A stretch of DNA of 64,000 bases from Lapillicoccus sp. Lineage in GTDB: Bacteria > Actinomycetota > Actinomycetes > Actinomycetales > Dermatophilaceae. This document shows, in pieces, positions 19,427 to 31,900 of this stretch. Below the pieces are notes generated by a model that searched no databases, had not been told where the DNA came from, and saw only the letters and a list, made by a program, of their open reading frames with translations. The number at the start of each line of letters is the position of its first letter. Within the stretch, counting starts at the first letter, position 1. Where the stretch lies: positions 1-64,000 of the forward strand of contig NZ_JANXRJ010000103.1 in assembly GCF_025353065.1 (NCBI RefSeq). The letters are read 5' to 3'. Position numbers and translations under genes: made by a program.

Positions 19427-20217
19427 TCGCCACCGTCCGGACCCTCACCGCGCGTGCCCTGAGCGGTCTCCCTGCCGACCTCTCACCCTCACCCGACGAG
19501 GCCCACCGCTGGGTCACCGAGGAGCTGGCGAAGGACGAGTACCAGGACCGGAGGTCGCTCCTCCAGCGGTTCTTCCAGTGGCTCACGGAGCGCTTCCAGG
19601 ATCTGCTGGGGCAGCCTGGGGGCGGTGGTGTCTCCCTGCCGTCCTTCGTCATCGCCGGACTCGTGGTCGTCGTGCTGGTGATCCTCGGCTACTTCGCCAC
19701 GAAGGTCCGACGGGAGCGGCGCATCGTCACCTCTCACGCCACGGTCCTCGGCGACTCGACCCTGACGGCCGATCAGCTGCGCGCGCGGGCGGCGACCGCA
19801 ATGGCCGAAGAGCGATGGGACGACGCGGTGCTCGACTCCACCCGCGCGATCGCGCGCGACGCCGACAGCCGCACCCTGCTGACCGACGTCCCCTCCCTCA
19901 CCGCCCACGAGATCGGCCGTCAGCTCGCGACGGTCTTCCCCGACCACGTCGGCCCGCTGAGCCGGGCGATGGACCTCTTCGACGCCGTGGCCTATGGCGA
20001 CCTGGCCGCGACGCGAGCGGACGCCGACGCCGTCCGGGCCGCGGACGAGCTGCTCCGTCGGGCCCGACCGCGGCTACCGGACCGTCCGCGCCCGACGTCG
20101 GGCGACGGACCGGCGTCGGGCGACGGACCGGGGTCGGTCGACCTGGCGCGGGCAGGCCACACGGGCCAGTCTGCGGCAGAGGCAGATTCGTTGTGGACGA
20201 CGGGCGCGGGCTCGTGA
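19423..20217 (+). CDS. DUF4129 domain-containing protein
   Basis: EAHRWVTEELAKDEYQDRRSLLQRFFQWLTERFQDLL plus TM; overlaps next start. Confidence 0.75.
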   Translation: MIATVRTLTARALSGLPADLSPSPDEAHRWVTEELAKDEYQDRRSLLQRFFQWLTERFQDLLGQPGGGGVSLPSFVIAGLVVVVLVILGYFATKVRRERRIVTSHATVLGDSTLTADQLRARAATAMAEERWDDAVLDSTRAIARDADSRTLLTDVPSLTAHEIGRQLATVFPDHVGPLSRAMDLFDAVAYGDLAATRADADAVRAADELLRRARPRLPDRPRPTSGDGPASGDGPGSVDLARAGHTGQSAAEADSLWTTGAGS

Positions 20218-21439
20218 CGACCTCGCTGTGGGACCGCGCCCCCGAGGCCGGTGACGCGGTGCCGGGCGCTGCGGGCGATGTCGCGGCTGATGCCGCGCGG
20301 CGGCGTCCGTCGCGTCGGCGCCTCGTGCGCTGGGCCGTCATCGTCGCGGTGGTCATCGGCGTCGCCCTCGTCATGACCTGGCGGGGCGCCGATGCCGCGA
20401 GCGACGTGCCGCTCGACCCCCGCAACCCCCAGCCCACCGGGAGCCAGGCCCTCGGCCGGGTCCTGGCCGACCACGGGGTCGAGGTCACGGTCGCCCGCGG
20501 TCAGGCCGCCCTGTCGGGCGCGCAGATCGACGGCGACACGACGGTCTTCGTCGCCCGCACCAGCGCTCTCGCGCAGGCCACGATCGACGAGCTCGCCGAC
20601 CTCAGCCGGCAGGCCGGGCGCGTCGTCGTGGTCGACCCCGATCCGTGGGTGCTGCGCTATCTCAGCCCCGAGGTCACCATCGCCCAGACCCGCCGTGACG
20701 GCGCTGACCTCGCGGCCTCGTGCGACACGGCCGACATTCGTCAAGGAGAGCGGATCTCGCACTCCCAGAGCGAGTTCCAGCTACGGGACGGATCCCCGAC
20801 CGACGCCTGCTTCACGACCACGGGGCACTCCGTCTACCTCTCCGTCCCCGCCACGGCGCACCACGCCCCGCTCGTCCTCCTCGGCAGTCGCAGCGCCATC
20901 ACCAACGGCGAGATCGCCTCGGCCGACAACGCGGCCATCGCCCTGCGCACCCTCGGACACTCGGCCCGGTTGGTCTGGTACGTCCCGTCCACGGACGACA
21001 TCCCCACGACCGACCAGTCCCGTGCCGCGGACCTGCTCCCGCCGTCGCTGGTCCCGGGCCTCGTCGTGGTGCTCATGGCCGTCCTCGGGCTCATGCTCTG
21101 GCGCGGCCGCCGACTCGGCCGCCTGGTCCGCGAACCGCTCCCGGTCGTCATCCGCGCTGTCGAGACCACGGAGAGCCGGGGCCGGATCTATCGCCGGGCC
21201 AAGGACACCGGACGCGTCGGCGTCGTGCTGCGTGATGCGACGAGGCGCCGGCTGGCCGGCTACCTCGGGCTGCCGACCGCAGCACCGCTCCCCCAGCTGA
21301 TCACCGCGGTCAGCGACGCCAGTGGCCGTCCCGCACCCGAGGTCGGCTGGTTGCTCGCCGGACCACCCCCGCAGACCGACGACGAGATGCTCGGCCTGGC
21401 CGGGTCGCTCGCCGCCCTGGAGAAAGAGGTACGCCCCTC

Positions 21440-21443
<4 letters not shown>
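20214..21443 (+). CDS. DUF4350 domain-containing membrane protein
   Basis: PLDPRNPQPTGSQALGRVLADHGVEVTVARG; N- and C-terminal TM segments. Confidence 0.8.
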
Positions 21444-22714
<1,271 letters not shown>

Positions 22715-22738
22715 CCGTGTCCCCCTCACCCGCCCTAG

Positions 22739-22780
22739 CGTCCGCGCGGACGCGACACCGGTGTGCCGTTGGCGCGGACG
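22739..22780. repeat. Palindromic repeat family D, unit 1
   Basis: CGTCCGCGCGGACGCGACACCGGTGTGCCGTTGGCGCGGACG; 39/42 identical to unit 2. Confidence 0.8.
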
Positions 22781-22801
22781 TCAGCGCACCACCCTCCGTT
22801 A

Positions 22802-22843
22802 CGTCCGCGCGAACGCGACACCGGTATGCCGTTCGCGCGGACG
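22802..22843. repeat. Palindromic repeat family D, unit 2
   Basis: CGTCCGCGCGAACGCGACACCGGTATGCCGTTCGCGCGGACG; near-perfect terminal inverted arms. Confidence 0.8.
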
Positions 22844-22859
22844 CAAGCGCGGTGTGCCC

Positions 22860-24152
22860 GTGGCGGTGAGCTGGCGCTTCCCCATCCTCGTGCTGGTCGG
22901 TCTCGTCGCCGTCGTCATCCAGCCGACCCGCGAGACCGTGCTGCTCTGGCTCGCCCTGAGCATCGTCCTCACGGTGGTCGACCTCCTCTTCGCGGTGAGT
23001 CCGCGACGCCTCGGGATCCAGCGCGAAGGGGGATCCCAGGTGCGGCTCGGCGACAGCGGCACGACCGCGCTGCTCGTGACCAACACCGGCCGGCGGACCC
23101 TGCGCGGACTCGTCCGCGACGCGTGGCAGCCGTCCGCCGGAGCAACCGTCGACCGGCACCGACTCACCCTCAAGAGTGGTGAGCGCCGAAGGTTGACAAC
23201 GATAGTGGTGCCGACCCGTCGGGGCGACCGGCTTGCCGACCGCGTCACGGTGCGCAGCTTCGGCCCGCTGGGACTCGGCGCCAGGCAACGCTCCTTCGAC
23301 GTCGGCGGCGTGATCCGCGCCCTGCCGCCGTTCCACTCGCGCAAGCACCTTCCCTCCCGGTTGGCGGCGCTGCGGCAGCTCGACGGCCGCTCCGCCGTGC
23401 GGATCCGGGGGCAGGGCACGGAGTTCGACTCGCTGCGTGACTACGTCGAGGGCGACGACGTCCGCTCGATCGACTGGCGTGCCACCGCCCGGCGCCAGCA
23501 CGCGGTGGTGCGCACCTGGCAGCCCGAGCGCGACCGCCGGGTGATCCTCGTCCTCGACACCTCGCGCACCTCCGCGGGCCGGGTCGAGGACATGCCGCGC
23601 CTCGACAGCGAGATGGACGCCGCGCTGCTCCTCGCCGCCCTCGCCTCCCGGGCAGGCGACCGCGTCGACCTCATCGCCGGCGACCGCTGGGTCCGCGCCC
23701 GGGTCGGGTCGGCGAGCCGCACGGCGCTGCTCGCCGAGCTCGTCCAGGCGATGTCCCCCCTGGAGCCGGCGCTGCTCGAGGCGTCCTGGCCCACGCTGGC
23801 CGCCGCCATCGCCGACACCAGCCGCCGCCGCGCGCTCGTCGTCCTGCTCACCTCGCTCGAGCCGGCTGCCATCGAGGAGTCGCTGCTACCGACCCTCGCC
23901 ACCCTCACGACCCACCACCGCGTGGTGGTCGCCTCGGTGAGCGACCCCGCGCTGACGGCCATGGCGGCTCGACGCGGGACGACCGCCGAGGCCTACGACG
24001 CCGCGGCCGCCGAGCGCACCCTCACGCTGCGCCAGCGGACCGCCGACGTCCTCGGCCGCCTCGGGGTCACGGTCATCGACGCCGACCCCGAGCACCTCCC
24101 ACCCCGCCTCGCCGACCACTACCTCCTGCTCAAGAGCCAGGGACTCCTCTGA
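22860..24152 (+). CDS. DUF58 domain-containing protein
   Basis: FDSLRDYVEGDDVRSIDWRATARRQHAVVRTWQPERDRRVILVLDTSRTS. Confidence 0.88.
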   Translation: MAVSWRFPILVLVGLVAVVIQPTRETVLLWLALSIVLTVVDLLFAVSPRRLGIQREGGSQVRLGDSGTTALLVTNTGRRTLRGLVRDAWQPSAGATVDRHRLTLKSGERRRLTTIVVPTRRGDRLADRVTVRSFGPLGLGARQRSFDVGGVIRALPPFHSRKHLPSRLAALRQLDGRSAVRIRGQGTEFDSLRDYVEGDDVRSIDWRATARRQHAVVRTWQPERDRRVILVLDTSRTSAGRVEDMPRLDSEMDAALLLAALASRAGDRVDLIAGDRWVRARVGSASRTALLAELVQAMSPLEPALLEASWPTLAAAIADTSRRRALVVLLTSLEPAAIEESLLPTLATLTTHHRVVVASVSDPALTAMAARRGTTAEAYDAAAAERTLTLRQRTADVLGRLGVTVIDADPEHLPPRLADHYLLLKSQGLL

Positions 24153-24167
24153 CCCTGGCCTCCTTGA

Positions 24168-24248
24168 CCTCGTTCCGAACACACGTTCTGTCAAATTTCG
24201 CGTGCTCCGGAGCCCCCGGATTGAGCAGAACGTGTGTTCGGAACGAGG
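24168..24248. repeat. Palindromic repeat family B, copy B1 (23-bp perfect arms) between convergent genes; may act as bidirectional terminator
   Basis: CCTCGTTCCGAACACACGTTCTG ... CAGAACGTGTGTTCGGAACGAGG. Confidence 0.85.
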
Positions 24249-24258
24249 AAGGGCTGGC

Positions 24259-25254
24259 TCAGGCGACCGGCGCCAGGTCGCCGCGGTCGCGCGCCGCCAC
24301 GTCGCCGGTCTCGCCGCGACGGACGGCCCACCGACCGAGGGTGAAGACGTAGGTGAAGAAGGCGGCCTCGGCGACCACGCCGACGCCGATCCGCGCCCAG
24401 GTCGGCAGCAGCGACGGCGTGACGAAGGCCTCGATCACCCCGGTGACGAACAGGACGCCGACGAGCCCGAGGGCGACCGACATCGCGGCGCGCCCCTCCT
24501 CCCCGATGGCCTGCACGCGGGTGCGGGGCCCGGGCTCCACCCAGCCCCAGAAGATCTTCAGCCCCACCCCGGCGGCGACGAAGACGGCGGTCAGCTCGAG
24601 CATCCCGTGCGGCAGGATGAGGCCGAAGAACAGCGACGCCTTGCCGTGCGCCCACATCAGCCCGCCGATCAGCGCGACGTTGAGGATATTGGTGAAGAGC
24701 AGGTAGATGACGGGGAGCCCCAGCACGCCGAAAGCTATGCAGAGGGCGGCAACCCACGCATTGTTGGTCCAGATCTTGAAGGCGAAGCTGCCCGCGGCAT
24801 ACTCGCTGTAGTAGCTCGAGAAGTCGTTGTTGATCAGCTGGTCGACCTCCTGCGGCGACATCAGCGCCGACTCGAAGCGCGGGTTCGCGACGAACCAGGC
24901 CCCGATGACGAACGCGACCACGACGTTGACCACGAGGGTCGAGATCCACCAGCGGCGGGTGCGATAGAGCGCCGCCGGGAAGGTCGAGACGACGAACCTC
25001 ACGACGTCGTCCCAGCTCAGGGTGCGGGTGCCGACCGAGCGCAGCCGCGCCTTCGCGAGCAGCGAGGACAGGTGGGCGACGAGGGTCGGCTCGGGCGAGC
25101 GCGTCCGGATCTCCGACAGGTGCGTCGCAACCCGCTGATAGAGGTCGAGCAGCTCGTCCCCCTCCGCGCCACTGAGCTTGCCGCGCTTCGACGAGAGGGC
25201 GTCGAGGCGGCCCCACTCGTGCTGGTGCGCAAGGACATAGGCGTCGAGATCCAC
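24259..25254 (-). CDS. Stage II sporulation protein M family (SpoIIM/DUF95) membrane protein
   Basis: MDLDAYVLAHQHEWGRLDALSSKRGKLSGAEGDELLDLYQRVATHLS...; multiple TMs; GLILPHGMLELTAVFVAAGVGL. Confidence 0.88.
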   Translation of the reverse strand: MDLDAYVLAHQHEWGRLDALSSKRGKLSGAEGDELLDLYQRVATHLSEIRTRSPEPTLVAHLSSLLAKARLRSVGTRTLSWDDVVRFVVSTFPAALYRTRRWWISTLVVNVVVAFVIGAWFVANPRFESALMSPQEVDQLINNDFSSYYSEYAAGSFAFKIWTNNAWVAALCIAFGVLGLPVIYLLFTNILNVALIGGLMWAHGKASLFFGLILPHGMLELTAVFVAAGVGLKIFWGWVEPGPRTRVQAIGEEGRAAMSVALGLVGVLFVTGVIEAFVTPSLLPTWARIGVGVVAEAAFFTYVFTLGRWAVRRGETGDVAARDRGDLAPVA

Positions 25255-25349
25255 CCCCTGATCGTATGCTGTGTGCCCGCCGCCGGTGGCGACTATCCTT
25301 GTCGACAGCGGCGGTTCACCGCCCGAAGGCAGATCGAGGCAGGGGGGGC

Positions 25350-26165
25350 ATGAGCAGCGCGACCATCGGTGTCGGCGAGGACGACCTCGTCACCGGCGAA
25401 GCCGTCGCCCTCGACCTGCCGCCCGCCTCGATCGGGCCGCGGATGCTCTCCGGCTTCATCGACTACGTCATCGTGTGGGCGGTTGCCTTCGGCTTCGCCA
25501 TCGCCGGCGCGGCGCTGGCCGCCCAGCTCGACGGCGCCCTGGCCAGCGCGGTGTCCCTCATCGGCGTCGTCTTCGCGTGGGTCGTCTACCCCGTCACCGT
25601 CGAGACCCTGACCCGGGGGCGCAGCGTCGGCAAGCTCGCCGTCGGGCTGCGCACCGTGCGCGACGACGCCGGACCGATCACCTTCCGGCACGCCCTTGCG
25701 CGCGGGCTGCTCGGCGTCGTCGAGGTCTATCTCTTCTCGGGCATCCCCGCGGTCGTCTGCAGCATCGTCAACCGGCGAGGCAAGCGGCTCGGTGACATCG
25801 TCGCGGGCACCTACGTCGTACGGGACCGCGTCATCGCGCAGCTCCCGCCCCCGGCCCTGATGCCGCCGCAGCTCGCGACGTGGGCGATGACCGCCGACAT
25901 CAGCCCACTCCCGGACCAGCTCGCGATGGCCGTCCGCACCTTCCTGCCGGCGGCCCGCGCGATGACTCCCGAGGCCCGCGAGTCGATGGGTCGAGCACTC
26001 CTCGACGAGATGAGCCTCTACGTCTCCCCGCCTCCGCCGGCCGGCAACCACCCGGAATACGTGCTGGCCGCCGTCATCGCCGACCGTCGCCGACGTGACC
26101 TCGAGCGGCTCGGCCGCGACGCCACCCTGCGGCGACGGCTCACCGTCCCCGACGAGATCGGCTGA
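25350..26165 (+). CDS. RDD family membrane protein
   Basis: IGPRMLSGFIDYVIVWAVAF...GRSVGKLAVGLRTVRDDAGPITFRHALARGLLG...RRGKRLGDIVAGTYVVRDR. Confidence 0.88.
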   Translation: MSSATIGVGEDDLVTGEAVALDLPPASIGPRMLSGFIDYVIVWAVAFGFAIAGAALAAQLDGALASAVSLIGVVFAWVVYPVTVETLTRGRSVGKLAVGLRTVRDDAGPITFRHALARGLLGVVEVYLFSGIPAVVCSIVNRRGKRLGDIVAGTYVVRDRVIAQLPPPALMPPQLATWAMTADISPLPDQLAMAVRTFLPAARAMTPEARESMGRALLDEMSLYVSPPPPAGNHPEYVLAAVIADRRRRDLERLGRDATLRRRLTVPDEIG

Positions 26166-26228
26166 CCCCACAGGCCGCTCGGCAAAGTAAACCCCTCGTT
26201 CCGGTATGCCGCGTGCCTCTCTCCGGTC

Positions 26229-27419
26229 TCACCGCCCGAGGCCCAGGGCGGCATACCCCGGCTTGATCACGGTGTCGATGAGGTCGAGCCGGACGTCGAA
26301 GGGGAGGAAGGCCGACTTCATCGCGTTGATGCTCACCCAGCGCAGGTCGGTGAGGTCCCAGCCGGCCTCGGCGGTCAGCAGCGACGCCTCGCGCGTCATG
26401 GTCGTCCCGCTCATCAGCCGGTTGTCGGTGTTGAGGGTGACCCGGAACCGCAGCCGCTTGAGCAGCGAGATCGGGTGCAGGCCAACGGAACTGGCCGCCG
26501 CGGTCTGGATGTTGCTGCTCGGGCACATCTCCAGCGGGATCCGCGTGTCGCGGACGTAGGCGGCGAGGAGCCCGAGATAGACGTCGCCGAGGTCGACGTC
26601 CTCGAGCGAGGTCAGGCCGCGCGCCGTCGCGGCCGCCAGCCACTCCGGGAAGGGCACGCCCTCGACGGTGATGTCGTCGACGATCCGCACCCCGTGGCCG
26701 AGGCGGTCGGCGCCGCACCACTGGATCGCCTCCCAGATGCTCTTCAGCCCGAAGGCCTCGCCGGCGTGGATCGTGAAGTGGGCACTCTCGCGGCGGAGGT
26801 ACTCGAAGGCCGCGAGGTGGCGAGTGGGCGGATAGCCGGCCTCCGCGCCCGCGATGTCGAAGCCCGCGACCCCGCGGTCGCGGTAGCGCACCGCCAGCTC
26901 GGCGATCTCGCGGCTGTTGGCGGCGTGCCGCATCGCGGTGAGCAGGGCGCCGACCCGGATCGGGCGACCGGCCTCGGCGGCGAGCCGCTCCCCGTCGCGG
27001 AACCCCGCGTTGACCGTCTCGACCACCTCCTCCAGGGTGAGGCCCGCGGTGAGGTGCTGCTCGGGGGCATAGCGGCTCTCGGCGTAGACCACGCCGTCGG
27101 CCGCGAGGTCCTGGACGCACTCGCTGGCGATGCGGAAGAGCCCCTCCTGCGTCTGCATCACCACGAGGGTCTGGTCGAAGGTCTCGAGGTAGCGCGGCAG
27201 CGACCCGGAGTCCGCGCTGTCGCGGAACCACCGACCCAGGGCGCTCGCCTCGGTGGCCGGCAGCCCGGCATACCCGATCCGCTCGGCGAGCTCGATGATG
27301 GTCTGCGGGCGCACCCCGCCGTCGAGGTGGTCGTGCAGCAGGACCTTGGGGGCGCGCCGCAGGACCTCCTCCGTGGGAGGGTCCGTCGTCAGGATGGTGG
27401 GCGGGGTCGAGACGCTCAT
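26229..27419 (-). CDS. add: Adenosine deaminase
   Basis: [26 protein letters not shown]...[32 protein letters not shown]...MCPSSNIQT. Confidence 0.93.
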   Translation of the reverse strand: MSVSTPPTILTTDPPTEEVLRRAPKVLLHDHLDGGVRPQTIIELAERIGYAGLPATEASALGRWFRDSADSGSLPRYLETFDQTLVVMQTQEGLFRIASECVQDLAADGVVYAESRYAPEQHLTAGLTLEEVVETVNAGFRDGERLAAEAGRPIRVGALLTAMRHAANSREIAELAVRYRDRGVAGFDIAGAEAGYPPTRHLAAFEYLRRESAHFTIHAGEAFGLKSIWEAIQWCGADRLGHGVRIVDDITVEGVPFPEWLAAATARGLTSLEDVDLGDVYLGLLAAYVRDTRIPLEMCPSSNIQTAAASSVGLHPISLLKRLRFRVTLNTDNRLMSGTTMTREASLLTAEAGWDLTDLRWVSINAMKSAFLPFDVRLDLIDTVIKPGYAALGLGR

Positions 27420-27494
27420 CCGCTCACCCTAGTGACCCCGGTATGCCGCCCTGCCGCTCAGATCGTCTCCGCCCACCCCCCGCCTCAGGGCGCC

Positions 27495-28793
27495 TCAACC
27501 CACCCGGTCGATGACCAGCGGGAGCAGGTCGGGCCGCGACCCCTCGGGAGCGATGAAGAAGGCCCCGTCGAGCGCCTCGAGCGCGCGCTCGAACCGCTCC
27601 GGGGTGTCGGTGTGGAGAGTCAGCAGCGGCTGCCCGCCGCGCACGGACGCGCCGGGCTTGGCGTGCATCTCGATGCCGGCGCCGGCCTGCACGGGGTCCT
27701 CCTTGCGAGCCCGACCGGCCCCGAGCCGCCACGCCGCGACCCCGACCTTCAACGCGTCGAGCGAGGTCAGGACCCCGTCGGCCGGCGCTATGACGACGTG
27801 GGTCTCGCGGGCGGTCGGGAGCGTCGCCCCGGGGTCCCCGCCCTGCGCGCGGATCATCGCGCGCCAGACGTCCATCGCCCGACCGTCCGCGAGCGCGTCG
27901 GCCGGGTCGACGTCCCCGCGACCGGCGCCCGCGAGCATCTCGCGCGCGAGGGTGAGGGTCAGCTCGACGACGTCCGGCGGGCCGCCGCCGGCGAGCACCT
28001 CCACCGACTCGCGCACCTCGAGCGCGTTGCCGGCCGTCAGCCCGAGCGGGGTCTGCATGTTGGTGAGGAGGGCGACCGTGCGCACGCCGGCGTCGGTGCC
28101 GAGCGCCACCATCGTCTCGGCGAGCTCGCGGGCCGAGGCGACGTCCTTCATGAACGCTCCCGACCCGACCTTGACGTCGAGGACGAGCGCGCCGGTGCCC
28201 TCGGCGATCTTCTTGCTCATGATCGAGCTCGCGATGAGCGGGATCGACTCCACGGTGCCGGTGACGTCGCGCAGGGCGTAGAGCTTCTTGTCCGCCGGGG
28301 CGAGGCCGTCGCCGGCGGCGCAGATGACCGCGCCGACCCCCTCGAGCTGCGCGAGCATCTGCTCGGTGGTGAGGGAGGCGCGCCAGCCGGGGATCGACTC
28401 GAGCTTGTCGAGGGTGCCCCCGGTGTGACCCAGGCCGCGCCCGGACAGCTGGGGCACAGCGACCCCGCAGGCCGCGACGAGCGGCGCCAGCGGCAGCGTG
28501 ATCTTGTCACCGACGCCACCGGTCGAGTGCTTGTCGGAGGTCGGCCGGGAGAGCCTGCTGAAGTCCATCCGCTCGCCCGAGGCGATCATCGCGGCGGTCC
28601 AGCGGGCGATCTCCGGGCGGGTCATCCCGTTGAGGAGGATGGCCATCGCGAGCGCCGACATCTGCTCGTCGGCGACCACGCCGCGCGTGTAGGCGTCGAT
28701 GACCCAGTCGATCTGGGGGTCTGACAGCTCGCCACGCCCCCGCTTGGTGACGATGACGTCGACGGCATCGAAGGCTTCGTTCGCTTCGCTCAC
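27495..28793 (-). CDS. deoA: Thymidine phosphorylase
   Basis: SDKHSTGGVGDKITLPLAPLVAACGVAVPQLSGRGLGHTGGTLDKLESIPGW. Confidence 0.93.
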   Translation of the reverse strand: MSEANEAFDAVDVIVTKRGRGELSDPQIDWVIDAYTRGVVADEQMSALAMAILLNGMTRPEIARWTAAMIASGERMDFSRLSRPTSDKHSTGGVGDKITLPLAPLVAACGVAVPQLSGRGLGHTGGTLDKLESIPGWRASLTTEQMLAQLEGVGAVICAAGDGLAPADKKLYALRDVTGTVESIPLIASSIMSKKIAEGTGALVLDVKVGSGAFMKDVASARELAETMVALGTDAGVRTVALLTNMQTPLGLTAGNALEVRESVEVLAGGGPPDVVELTLTLAREMLAGAGRGDVDPADALADGRAMDVWRAMIRAQGGDPGATLPTARETHVVIAPADGVLTSLDALKVGVAAWRLGAGRARKEDPVQAGAGIEMHAKPGASVRGGQPLLTLHTDTPERFERALEALDGAFFIAPEGSRPDLLPLVIDRVG

Positions 28794-28821
28794 GCCCCCA
28801 TCATGTCGGACGGGTCCGGAG

Positions 28822-28910
28822 CCCTCCTCGTTCCAAACACGCGTTTTACCAAGTTCTCGGGCCCCGGAGGCCACCGGACTTGATAAAACGTGTGTTCGGA
28901 ACGAGGAGGG
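28822..28910. repeat. Palindromic repeat family B, copy B2
   Basis: CCCTCCTCGTTCCAAACACGCGTTTTA ... TAAAACGTGTGTTCGGAACGAGGAGGG (25/27 complementary). Confidence 0.82.
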
Positions 28911-28929
28911 GGTGGCGCGCGGGGGTGGG

Positions 28930-31900
28930 TCAGGCGGAGGCCGGGGTCCGCGTGCCGAGCAGGTGGGTCACGAGTGCCTCGGTCTCGCCCTCCAACGGCA
29001 CGTCGTATGCCGCGAGGGTGCGGCTCATCTCGTCGACCGCCTCGCGGACGGCCTCGATGCCGGCGCGCTGCTGCTCGACCTCGAGCACGTCCCGCCACAG
29101 CACCTGCGAGGTGCGGGCGAGCCGCAGCCCGCCGCCCGCTGCGGCCGCAGCCCCCTGCGCGTCCCCCGCCTCACGGGCGAGCTCGACGAGCCGATGCGCG
29201 ACGCCCACGACGCTGCGCACGATCGAGCGCTCGAGCGCGAGCCCGGCCAGCCAGGAGTAGTGCCCGTCGGCGCGGCCCTCGAACGGTTCGCCCCGGACGA
29301 GCCGCAGGGCCCGCCGGAGGTTCTCGCCCTCGGCGATGCGGCCGTTGGTGCCCTTGGCGCGGTCGACGAGGGTGCAGAAGGCGTGCCAGTCGCAGGCGAC
29401 GCCGCCGCCCAGGGAGTAGCGCCCGCCCCCGTCGACGCGCAGCCGGGCGAGCCCGTCGGGGCCGGCGCCCAGCCAGTCGCGGACCCGCACGAGGGTGGCG
29501 GTGAAGACCGACTGGCTCACGCCGCGGGGCCAGATCGCGCCGGCGAGCACAGCGGGGTGCACGCCGCCGGGGTGGGCGGCGAGGTAGGCGATGATCTCCT
29601 CGGCCAGCGGCCGGGCGCCGGGGTCGATCGGCCCGGGAGCGCGGACGGTGATCGGGCCGAGGAAGCCGACCCGGGCCTCGGTCACGGCGAACGCCCCGTC
29701 GTCGGTCGTCAGCGGCGACATCGGGACGGCAGCGAGTCCCACGCGGTCGGGGGTGTGGGGGACGCTCTCGGCCGCGCCGAACAGCTGCGCGACGGCCGAC
29801 AGGGCCTCGCGACTGACGCGGTAGGCCTCGAGGGTCACCCCGAGGACCGAGGTGGTGAGCATCCCGGCCTCGTCGACCACGAGCTCCCACGACGCGTCGG
29901 GGATGTCGCCGACCCCGACGAGGCCGACGGCCCGGCGGGGGCCCGAGGTGATCAGTGCGAGCCGAGCGAGCAGCTCGGGCGCGACGGGAGCGGCGAGCAC
30001 GGCATACTCCGCCGGACCGTCGGCTCCGCGCGCGAGGCGGCGGGTGAGGGTCTCGTCCCCCGCGACCGCAGGACGGATCTCGAAGCGCTCCGCGAGACCG
30101 GCGAGGTCGGGCGTCGTGTCGATGACACCGGCGCTGAGCTGCTCGATCTCCGGCGGAAGCCCCACGGCTGAGACCTTGACGCCGTCGGACCACGGCTGGG
30201 TGGCCAGCTGGATCGCGAGGGCGATCGCGACCTGCTCGGCGATGGTCGCGTCACCGACGAGCCGGATCGGCCCGGCCGCGGCCTCGAGGTCGATCAGCAG
30301 ATCGGCGCCGGAGCCGTCGCGGCCGAGGGCCACGAGACCGGGGTATGCCGCGACCCCGGCCGACGTCGAGGACCGCCCGAGGTCGTGGCGTCGCAGGGTC
30401 CACGTCGCCCCGTCGTCCTCGGCGCGCCACGGCTCGGGCGCCGCCGGACGCGGCTGGATGAGCATCAGGGTGACCACGTCGTCCGTCGCCCGCGCAGCGA
30501 AGATCTGGGGCGGCACGGTGAGCGAGGCGGCGCAGCGGGCGGCGAGCAGACGGAGCGCCAGGTTGATCCACCGCGCGCGCTCGAGGTCCGCCCCGACGCG
30601 CAACCCGACCTCCGCGGAGACGCCCAGGGCCGACGGGCTCGAGCCACCGCCGTTGCGGCGGCGCTGGCGCATCAGGGCCAACAGGATGCAGGCGGCGAAG
30701 GTGCCACCGGTGGCCAGGCTGGCGACCAACGGGTTGACCGGCTGGACGGGGGACATCGAGCCCTGGTCGGGTCGGCCGGGCGCTGACGGGGGCGCCAGGT
30801 CCGGCGATGGCGCAGTCGCGGGCGCGTTGTCCGGGACCGGTGCGGTAGGCAGGAAGCCGACCCCGGTCACCGAGCTGCCCTGGGGGGCCCACGCCTGCAC
30901 CGCAGGAGCCGTCGTGCCCGTCGGGGTGGTCGTGCCCGTCGTGCCCGTCGGGGCCGTGGTCGAGGGATGCAGGTCGGGCATGGGCGCGGAGACGGCCTGC
31001 CGGGCGGGCGGCGGGGTGACGGGCACGCGGCCGACGCCCACGGCGTCGTCCGGCATGACCAGCTCCCAGCCCGGCTGGATGAGCTTTGCGAGGTGCAGGG
31101 TGCCGCCGCCGGGCTGGACGCGACCCTCGTTGAGGGCGTAGATCTCCTTGTAGCGGCGTCCGTCGCCCAGGTGCTTCTCGGCGATCTCCCACAGGCTGTC
31201 GTGGTGGTGCCCGCGCGGGGGCTCGACGACGTAGACCTTCTTGCCGGCGACGTCGGAGGACGAGGTAGCGGTCGAGGCCGGGATGGCCGAGGCGGCACCG
31301 GTGCTCGCGGGGATATCGGGCGCGCGGGGGCCCATCGTCACGGGGCCGGCTGAGGTCGTGTCCCCCGGCGCCAGGGCGGAGATGGTCGTCGACGGCCGCG
31401 CCGGGGTGGCGTCACTGAGGGCTCCGGTGACGGCGGCGACCTGACCCAGGACGACCGAGCTCAGCAGGACGCCGCCGATGAGCATGCGGGCGAGCCGTTG
31501 CGACGGCCCGGAGAACGGGACCGGCCTCGGGACGCCGTGGTGGTTGACCGCCGAGAAGAGCTCGACGATGAGGCAGACGACGAACTGCAGCCACGCCAGC
31601 CAGACGACGGCGACGAGGACGACGAGCAGCTGCTCGACCCCGAGGTGCTGGGTGAGGTCGTCACGGGTGGGCAGACGGGTCGGGATGGGGGGTCGACCGG
31701 AGAGCCACAGCAGGAGCACCGGCACCCCGACGACGATGGCCAGGAGCGCGACGAGCGACAGGAGGCGACGCAGGACGGACGGTCGGTCGTCCTCGGGCGC
31801 GGCCTGCCGGAAACGCTGCGGGCCACTGGCGCCGACGGGGCCGGAGGCGTCGGCGGCTGAGGACCCGCGCTTACGGCCGGGGGTGATCTTCCGTCCGGAG

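Noticed and set aside
22739-22843. Tandem family D palindromes as a CRISPR array
   Set aside because: Only two units, self-complementary ends, a 21-bp gap, and no cas genes nearby.
26475-28724. 749-aa plus-strand ORF opposite add/deoA
   Set aside because: Antisense shadow spanning two real genes.
24168-28910. Region between the two family B palindromes as a single composite mobile element
   Set aside because: The enclosed genes (SpoIIM, RDD, add, deoA) are conserved housekeeping neighbours from two separate blocks, with no transposase or recombinase.
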